In this document: positions 57,928 to 64,000 of the stretch, piece after piece
Layout of the letters: every line of letters begins with the position of its first letter
Position numbering within the stretch: the first letter of the stretch is position 1
Assembly (NCBI RefSeq): GCF_000741775.1
Contig: NZ_JGZR01000006.1
Coordinates: 124,001-188,000, forward strand
Length of the DNA: 64,000 nt
Reading direction: 5' to 3'
Source: Bifidobacterium subtile
Lineage (GTDB): Bacteria > Actinomycetota > Actinomycetes > Actinomycetales > Bifidobacteriaceae
Program-made: the position numbers and the translations under genes
The notes under the pieces: model-generated
Seen by the model: only the letters and a program-made list of their open reading frames with translations
What the model was told of the DNA's origin: nothing
The model's database searches: none

Positions 57928-59259
57928 ATGAATCGCATAGTGAAATCAGCGATGGCGATTGCAGCCGTCACCGCAATGTCGTTGGGAGCGCTCGCCGGCT
58001 GCGGCGGGTCGGATGCGTCCGACAGCGGCAAAGGCAAGGTGTACTTCCTCAACTTCAAGCCGGAAGCGGCGGATCAATGGAAGGATCTCGCATCAGCCTA
58101 CACCAAGGAGACCGGTGTGCAGATGACCGTGGAAACGGCGGCCTCCGGCACCTACGAGCAGCAGCTCAAGAGCGAGATGGCAAAAAGCGAGGCCCCCACG
58201 CTGTTCCAAATTAATGGGCCGGTCGGCTATGCGAACTGGAAGGAGTACACGGCCGATCTCAAGGACACCGAGATCTACAAGCAGCTGCAGAATCAGGACG
58301 TGGCGCTCAAGGATGGCGACAAGGTCGTCGGCGTGCCCTACGCGATGGAGACCTACGGCCTGATCTACAACAAGGACATTCTCAAGAAGTACTTCGCGCT
58401 GTCCGGAGCCAAGGCGAAGTCGGTGAAGGACATCGATTCCTTCGACACGCTCAAGGCCGTGGCCAACGACATGCAGGCGCGCAAGGACGATCTCGGCATC
58501 AAGGGCGCGTTCACTTCCGCCGGATTCGACTCCAGCTCGGATTGGCGCTTCAAGACGCATCTGGCGAATATCCCGCTCTATTACGAGCTGAAGAAGGACA
58601 ATGTCACCGAGCAGCCGGCGACCATCAAGGGCACGTACATGCCGCAGTTCAAGAACATCTTCGACCTCTACCTCAAGGATTCCACGACTGCGCCGACGCA
58701 GCTGAGCTCGAAGACCGGCGATGATGCGAACTCCGAGTTCGCGCTCGGCGAGGCGGCCTTCTATCAGAATGGCACCTGGGCCTGGAGCGATTTGCAGAAG
58801 GCCGGCATGGAGCCGGGCCAGGTGGGCATGATGCCGATCTACATCGGCGGGCCGGACGAGAAGAACGAAGGTCTGGCCACCGGGTCCGAGAACTACTGGT
58901 GCGTCAACGCCAAGGCCTCCAAGGAGGACCAGCAGGCCACTAAGGACTTCCTCAAGTGGGCCATCACATCGGATGCCGGCAAGGATGCGCTGAGCAAGCA
59001 GATGGGCTTCACGACGCCGTTCAAGACCTTCGCGGACATCAAGGCGGACAATCCGTTGGTTCAGGCCGCCGTCGACGATCAGAAGTCCGGCAAGACCCCG
59101 GTCAGCTGGAACTTCACGATGATGCCGTCCGAGCAGTGGAAGAACGCCTTGGGCAATGCGATGCTTGAATACGCGCAGGGAACTGGATCGTGGGATGCGG
59201 TCAAGTCGGCGTACGTCGACGGCTGGGCCAAGGAGTATCAGGCCGCGCACGCGGGCTGA
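57928..59259 (+). CDS. Sugar ABC transporter substrate-binding lipoprotein (GH31 locus)
   Basis: A 443-residue extracellular lipoprotein. The lipobox is LAGC (C25) after a short signal peptide. The mature part has 'YFLNFKPEAADQWKDLASAYT', 'APTLFQINGPVGYANWKEY', and 'ALGEAAFYQNGTWAW' as sugar-binding-protein landmarks. AAAGGAAAGGA precedes the ATG. It is closely similar to the interrupted gene at 61773-63110, so the two are duplicates flanking one permease pair. A GH31 gene at 63501 suggests an alpha-glucoside or alpha-xyloside ligand (inference). Confidence 0.94.
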   Translation: MNRIVKSAMAIAAVTAMSLGALAGCGGSDASDSGKGKVYFLNFKPEAADQWKDLASAYTKETGVQMTVETAASGTYEQQLKSEMAKSEAPTLFQINGPVGYANWKEYTADLKDTEIYKQLQNQDVALKDGDKVVGVPYAMETYGLIYNKDILKKYFALSGAKAKSVKDIDSFDTLKAVANDMQARKDDLGIKGAFTSAGFDSSSDWRFKTHLANIPLYYELKKDNVTEQPATIKGTYMPQFKNIFDLYLKDSTTAPTQLSSKTGDDANSEFALGEAAFYQNGTWAWSDLQKAGMEPGQVGMMPIYIGGPDEKNEGLATGSENYWCVNAKASKEDQQATKDFLKWAITSDAGKDALSKQMGFTTPFKTFADIKADNPLVQAAVDDQKSGKTPVSWNFTMMPSEQWKNALGNAMLEYAQGTGSWDAVKSAYVDGWAKEYQAAHAG

Positions 59260-59821
59260 TACGCTATCGCCAGCTATGCGGCGGGCCGGCCTTCAGCTGC
59301 TGCGACGTGATGTCGCCGCGCGAGGGCCGGCCTGTCCGCTTTGTTGGGGCGAGCTATGCGGCGCGAGCCGTACCGCGCGAGCCATGCGTCGCGAACTGCG
59401 ACGTTCCGGCAATGGCCAATAACGGCAAGCATTGGGCGGCATGCCCCTGTGTCTCTTCACTGCTGAGCCGCTGCACTGCTGAGCCGCTGCGCGGAGCATG
59501 ACCGGCGTGTTCTCGAGCATATGGATAGCGCAATTCGCTGGCGTGTACATAACAAACGTTTTCATTACGGGGTATGCATGCAAAAACTAAGCAAGCACAA
59601 CGGTATTCTATAGTTTAGCTTCAGTAAAGCTGGAAAGAAACGGCCTAAAATGACAACGTTTTTGACTATGGGACGCAACAATGATAATGTCATCTCAGTC
59701 AATCGAAGAACGGTGACATTCCGGAACTGACGCATACAAATCAACAATGAGTCAATACACACGACAATAGGCGTCGCATACGGTTGTGCGGCCTATCTCG
59801 ATAAAGAGAGGAGGTTCTGTC
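59260..59821. promoter_or_regulatory. Intergenic region with two AACGTTTT motifs
   Basis: A 562-base gap between the binding protein and the permeases. CAAACGTTTTC (59553-59563) and ACAACGTTTTTG (59653-59664) share the AACGTTTT core and have the central CG of LacI-type operators. The left part (59260-59500) is GC-rich with GGGCCGGCC direct repeats (59284 and 59324). A separate promoter for the permeases is therefore likely. No gene was recognised. Confidence 0.4.
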
Positions 59822-60676
59822 GTGATTACTATGGCTGGCAAAACGATACGTAAGTGGTGGGCATTATTCGCCCTGCCTACGTTCGCGGCCTTCCTGGTCG
59901 GTTTCGTCGTGCCGTTCATCATGGGCATATACCTGAGCTTCTGCAGGTTCAGCACGGTGACGGACGCTAAGTTCGTAGGGCTGCAAAACTACACGGCGGC
60001 TATCGCGGACAAGGAGTTCTGGCGCTCGCTTGTGTATACGGTGGCCTTCACCTTGGTGACGGTGATCGTGGTGAACATCGTCGCATTCGCCATCGCCTAC
60101 ATGCTGACGAAAGCCGTCAAGGGAGCGAATATCTTCCGCTCCGTGTTCTTCATGCCGAATCTGATCGGCGGCATCATCCTGGGCTATATCTGGCTGCTGC
60201 TGCTCAACGGCGTGCTGGCGCATTGGGGCCGTTCGATCACCTATTCGGGCACCTACGGCTTCTGGGGCATGGTCATGCTCTACTGCTGGCAGCAAATCGG
60301 CTACATGATGATCATCTATATAGCAGGGCTGCAGGCGCTGCCCGGCGACGTCATCGAAGCGGCGGCGGTCGACGGCGCGAGCTCGCGCCAGACCCTCTTC
60401 CGGGTCACCATCCCGCTGATGATGCCTTCGATCACCGTGTGCACATTCCTGACCATGACCAATGGCTTCAAGATGTTCGATCAGAACCTTGCGCTGACCA
60501 ACGGCGCTCCGTCGAACACCTCCGAGCTGCTGGCGCTGAACATCTACCGCACCTTCTATGGGCGCGCAGGCTTTGAAGGCGTAGGCCAGGCGAAGGCCGT
60601 CATCTTCTTCCTGATCGTGGCCGTCATCGCCATCATCCAGAACCGTCTGTCCACAAGCAGGGAGGTGGAAGCATGA
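59822..60676 (+). CDS. Sugar ABC transporter permease, MalF type (GH31 locus)
   Basis: Membrane subunit of 284 residues. The start is GTG 59822, set by AGAGGAGG at 59807-59814 with 7-base spacing; ATG 59831 would be 16 bases away. Transmembrane segments start at 'WWALFALPTFAAFLVGFVVP', and the EAA loop is 'EAAAVDGASSRQTLF'. Its stop overlaps the next gene's start by ATGA. Confidence 0.93.
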   Translation: MITMAGKTIRKWWALFALPTFAAFLVGFVVPFIMGIYLSFCRFSTVTDAKFVGLQNYTAAIADKEFWRSLVYTVAFTLVTVIVVNIVAFAIAYMLTKAVKGANIFRSVFFMPNLIGGIILGYIWLLLLNGVLAHWGRSITYSGTYGFWGMVMLYCWQQIGYMMIIYIAGLQALPGDVIEAAAVDGASSRQTLFRVTIPLMMPSITVCTFLTMTNGFKMFDQNLALTNGAPSNTSELLALNIYRTFYGRAGFEGVGQAKAVIFFLIVAVIAIIQNRLSTSREVEA

Positions 60677-61509
60677 GTGACAAGATCAAGCACCCAGGCC
60701 TGTGGAGCGTGTTCTTCACGGTCGTGTCTCTGGCGTGGGTCTTCCCGATCGTGCTGGTGGTCATTAACTCGTTCAAGCAGAAGGCCTACATCTCGCGCAA
60801 CGCCTTCTCGATTCCCACAGGCAAGCAGTTCGTCGGATTCGAGAACTACACGCGCGGCATCGAACGCACGAATCTGATCTCCAGCTTCGGCTGGACCGTG
60901 GTCGTCACCGTCGGCGCGGTCGGGCTGATTCTGCTGTGCACCTCGATGTGCGCATGGTGGATTGTGCGTGTCGACAACTGGTCGGCAAGAACGCTGTACG
61001 TGCTCTTCCTGTTCAATATGATCGTGCCGTTCCAGATGGTCATGTTCACGCTTTCCAAAATCGCCGATATGCTCGGGCTCAACACCCCGTGGGGCCTGTG
61101 GTTCGTGTATCTCGGCTTCGGTGCGGGCTTGGCGGTGTTCATCTTCACCGGCGTGATCAAAGGCATTCCGCAGGAGCTTGAGGAATCCGCGATGATCGAC
61201 GGCGCAAGCGTGCCGCGCATCTTCTTCCGCATCGTGCTGCCGATCATGAAGCCGGCGGTCGTCTCCGTCGCGATTCTTGAGACGATGTGGATCTGGAACG
61301 ACTTCCTCCTGCCGTACCTGACGTTGGACATGCGCAAGTACAAGACGATGTCGATCGCCATCCAGTATCTCAAGGGCGGCTACGGCTCGGTCGATATGGG
61401 CGCGATGATGGGCTGCCTGGTGCTGGCGATTGTGCCGATCATCATCTTCTACCTGATCTGCCAGAAGTACATCATCTCCGGCGTTATGGCCGGAGCCGTC
61501 AAGGGCTGA
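60673..61509 (+). CDS. Sugar ABC transporter permease, MalG type (GH31 locus)
   Basis: Membrane subunit of 278 residues, translationally coupled by a 4-base overlap to the preceding permease. The EAA loop is 'ESAMIDGASVPRIFF', and it ends 'QKYIISGVMAGAVKG'. The 263 bases that follow contain no recognised gene before the interrupted binding protein. Confidence 0.93.
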   Translation: MSDKIKHPGLWSVFFTVVSLAWVFPIVLVVINSFKQKAYISRNAFSIPTGKQFVGFENYTRGIERTNLISSFGWTVVVTVGAVGLILLCTSMCAWWIVRVDNWSARTLYVLFLFNMIVPFQMVMFTLSKIADMLGLNTPWGLWFVYLGFGAGLAVFIFTGVIKGIPQELEESAMIDGASVPRIFFRIVLPIMKPAVVSVAILETMWIWNDFLLPYLTLDMRKYKTMSIAIQYLKGGYGSVDMGAMMGCLVLAIVPIIIFYLICQKYIISGVMAGAVKG

Positions 61510-61772
61510 TCAGCCTAGTCGCGGCGACTGCGCAGGCGACGTGGTAGGCGGCAGTCCGAGGGCCGACATCGGCGTATGGCTTTCGGATTGCCGGCTGGAT
61601 GCCGCCATGCGCAAGTGGCAGGAGACGTGCGCGGCAGCCGCGAGAACCAATAACCGAATACGTGGCAATGACACTAAGTGCACGGTGATACTAAGCGCGC
61701 GATGCGCTTGGTGCACGGTGGCACTGAGCAGCAATGGCACTAAGCAACACAGTAAATGACACACAAAATGGC

Positions 61773-63110
61773 ATGAAACGAATGATCAAGGCGCTGGCGG
61801 CTTCGCTCAGCGTGGCGATGCTGGCAGGGATGGCGGCGTGCGGAAGCTCGTCGAACGATACCGCGCAGGAAGGCGGCATCTACTATCTGAGCAACAAGCC
61901 TGAAATCGCGCAGAGCATGAAGGACCTCGCGCAATCGTACTCCAAGGAGACAGGCGTCCCGTTCACGGTGTAGACCGTGGCTTCGCAGACCTACCAGCAG
62001 TCCCTGAAATCCGAGCTGGCGAAGAACCAGCCGCCGACGCTGTTCCAAGTGCTCGGGCCGGTCGGCCTCAAGGATTGGAACGCCTACGCTGCGGATATGA
62101 GCGACACCGAGGTGTACAAGCAGCTCAAGGATCCGTCGATGGCGCTCAAGTCCGACGACGGCAGCCAGATTCTGGCCGTACCGGTCGTCAACGAGACCTT
62201 CGGCATCATCTACCGCAAGGATCTGCTCAAGAAGTACTTCGGGATGCCCGGCGCGAGCATCAAAAACGTCAAAGGCATCAAGAATTTCGAGACGCTGAAG
62301 ACGGTGGCCGACGAAATCCAGAAGAACAAGGACAAGATCGGCGTCAAGGGCGCGTTCACTTCGATGGGCTTCGACCCCTCCACGAGCTGGCGCTACAACA
62401 CCCATCTCGCGAGCGTGCCGTTGGCCTATGAGTTCGCGCAGGACAACGTGACCCAGCAGCCCGCCACGATCAAGGGCACATATCTGCCCGAGTTCAAGGA
62501 CATCATCGACCTGTATCTCAAGGATTCGACCACGCCGACCAGCGCGCTGAGCAGCAAGACGATGGATGACGCCCTAGCGGACATCACCACCGGCGACGCG
62601 GTCTTCTTCCAGAACGGCTCGTGGTCGTGGCCCGACCTTGTGGATGGCGGCCTAAGCGCCGACCAGATCGGCGTGCTGCCGATCTACTCCGGCGTTCCCG
62701 GAGAGGGGGACTACGGCATGTCCACCGGCTCCGAGACCTTCTGGTGCATCAACAAGAAGGCTTCCCCCGAGTCGCAGAAGGCCACCAAGGCCTTCCTCAA
62801 GTGGCTCATCACCTCGGACGAAGGGCGTGAGGCTTGGTCGCACACGATGGGCTTCACGACGCCGTTCAAGACCTTCACCGGCAAGTACGTTACCGACAAC
62901 CCGATCATGAAGGCCGCTGACCAGTATGCCGCCGCGGGCAAGAAGAACCTGCCATGGGCCTTCCTCTACGATCCGAGCCAGCAGTGGAAGGACAACCTGT
63001 CCAACTCGATTCTCGAGTACGCGCAGGGCACTGGCAAGTGGGACGGCGTCCAGAGCGCCTTCGTGGACGGCTGGGCCAAGGAGGTCGCGTCCTCGAAGAG
63101 CAACGGATAG
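61773..63110 (+). pseudogene. Second substrate-binding lipoprotein, interrupted by an in-frame TAG
   Basis: A 445-codon frame with lipoprotein signal 'LAGMAAC' (C23) and the full binding-protein sequence, but codon 67 (61971-61973) is TAG. In the paralogue at 57928 the same place reads 'MTVETAASGTYEQQ'; here it reads V-stop-T-V-A-S-Q-T-Y-Q-Q, so a GAG-to-TAG change explains it. Downstream the frame is intact and closely similar to the paralogue through 'EYAQGTGKWDGVQSAFVDGWAKE'. A restart at GTG 61977 would lack a signal peptide. This indicates a recent nonsense mutation, a sequence error or readthrough. Confidence 0.85.
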
Positions 63111-63421
63111 CAAGACTCGCACTCCCAAGCCGTTGTGGGGCTCGGGAATGTCATAGACCAATCGCCGAGGCGATCTTGTGCGCATGCGATGCGTATAAGA
63201 GAACCCCGGCGATTCGGCTGTTATGAGGCATGATGGATCATGCAAGGCTGGCCAGTGCCTTGCGGGACGGTTTATGTCTTGCGCGACATAAGAGCGCGAG
63301 AGCGGCTGGTGCGCAATGCATTGGCGCATTGGCGGCATCCAGTGGCAGCGACCTCATGACAGTGAATCCGCCGACAATTTCGGCGACATCAGCGCCGACA
63401 TCATCATTGGCCACGATATGA

Positions 63422-63450
63422 TTGACAACGATAACATCGCCTGTTATCAG
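63422..63450 (+). promoter_or_regulatory. Candidate promoter for the GH31 gene
   Basis: TTGACA (63422-63427) is followed 17 bases later by TATCAG (63445-63450), 50 bases before the start codon. The spacer contains an ATAAC/GTTAT inverted repeat that could bind a regulator. The remainder of the 390-base gap shows no gene. Confidence 0.5.
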
Positions 63451-63500
63451 CACTGCAATTACTGACCGTGCAATCGTCGCGAGGCTACAAGGAGCATACA

Positions 63501-64000
63501 ATGACGCATTTTCCGCAGCTCGACACCCATCCGATCATGAATCCCGAAGCCGTGATCCAAGGCGATCATTGGCGTATCGGCGTGCTCGCCGAATCGCTAA
63601 TTCGCGTGGAATGGCAGGATGATGGCGTGTTCGAGGATCATGCCACGCAGATGGTGGTGAATCGCGACTGGGGCGCGAAGCCGCATTTCACGCACACCGT
63701 GCGCGACGGGCGACTCGTACTCGACACGCCTGCGCTGCGTCTGACCTATGATATGAAACCCTTCAGCAAGGAGGGCTTAAGCGTCGTCATCAAAGGCGTG
63801 AACTCGAATCGCAACACCTGGAATTACGGCGAGGAGCAGGAGGGCAACCTGCGCGGCACCGCACGCACGCTCGATGAGACGAATGGCGTGACGCCGCTCG
63901 GCTTGGGCGTGGTTTCGCGCGACGGCTGGGCGGTGCTGGACGACTCGGCCTCCAACATCCTGGCCGAAACCGAGCAGGTGAACGGCGAAGCCAATCCCTT
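63501..64000 (+). CDS. GH31 alpha-glucosidase/alpha-xylosidase, N-terminal part (partial at window end)
   Basis: An open frame of at least 166 codons running off the window, starting with ATG 63501 behind AAGGAG. The sequence is the N-terminal beta-sandwich of a GH31 glycosidase: 'VVNRDWGAKPHFTHTVRDG', 'NLRGTARTLDETNGVTPLG' and 'GVVSRDGWAVLDDSAS' are characteristic. The catalytic barrel lies outside the window, so alpha-glucosidase and alpha-xylosidase cannot be told apart. It probably acts on sugars imported by the permeases at 59822-61509. Confidence 0.9.
   Translation, partial: MTHFPQLDTHPIMNPEAVIQGDHWRIGVLAESLIRVEWQDDGVFEDHATQMVVNRDWGAKPHFTHTVRDGRLVLDTPALRLTYDMKPFSKEGLSVVIKGVNSNRNTWNYGEEQEGNLRGTARTLDETNGVTPLGLGVVSRDGWAVLDDSASNILAETEQVNGEANP

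Overview
The window is bifidobacterial chromosome. The evidence is GC-rich coding sequence, a complete 16S-23S-5S operon whose 16S carries actinobacterial/Bifidobacterium signatures, and repeated carbohydrate loci built from a lipoprotein binding protein, two MalF/MalG-type permeases and a glycosidase, with no ATPase gene. The species was not resolved. Everything here was read by eye, with no database search.

Layout. 1-4532: the end of a sugar ABC operon (binding protein, two permeases) with a GH1 beta-glucosidase. 4640-10318: MscL, an uncertain small ORF, a class C sortase with an apparent N-terminal frameshift, a CPA1 Na+/H+ antiporter and TadA. 10440-17521: an alpha-galactoside (raffinose-type) locus with GH36 alpha-galactosidase, ROK regulator, binding protein and two permeases. 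17522-18027: a convergent intergenic region full of long palindromes. 18028-29345: a ribbon-helix-helix protein, an RpiR regulator and a six-gene ureide cluster (NCS1 permease, allantoin racemase, ureidoglycine-glyoxylate aminotransferase, allantoate amidohydrolase, allantoinase, and a three-domain amidohydrolase fusion). 29342-30897: a HipBA-type pair. 31166-40392: LacI regulator, binding protein, two permeases, GH13 alpha-glucosidase and a raffinose-synthase-like GH36 protein. 40539-47108: a second LacI regulator, an OtsA-OtsB trehalose fusion, threonine dehydratase and a Sir2 deacetylase. 47806-53160: the rRNA operon. 53709-57616: aldo-keto reductase, a tiny zinc-ribbon-like protein, nitroreductase, a DUF4235-like membrane protein and a histidine phosphatase. 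57928-64000: a fourth sugar ABC locus with one intact binding protein, two permeases, a second binding protein interrupted by an in-frame TAG, and the start of a GH31 glycosidase.

How it works together. Most of the window is glycan foraging: four binding-protein-dependent uptake systems, each beside an intracellular exo-glycosidase (GH1, GH36, GH13, GH31) and in two cases beside a local regulator. The outstanding system is the ureide cluster. Its gene content predicts import of allantoin, racemisation, ring opening to allantoate, hydrolysis to ureidoglycine, transamination with glyoxylate to oxalurate plus glycine, and final hydrolysis of oxalurate/oxamate by an unusual fusion of an acetamidase/formamidase-like domain, an AtzH-like (DUF3225) domain and an amidase-signature domain. 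No urate oxidase or xanthine dehydrogenase gene is visible, so it looks like use of host- or diet-derived allantoin as a nitrogen source. Further observations are several families of long intergenic palindromes, mostly between convergent genes, and recurrent low-complexity insertions inside otherwise conserved enzymes and regulators.
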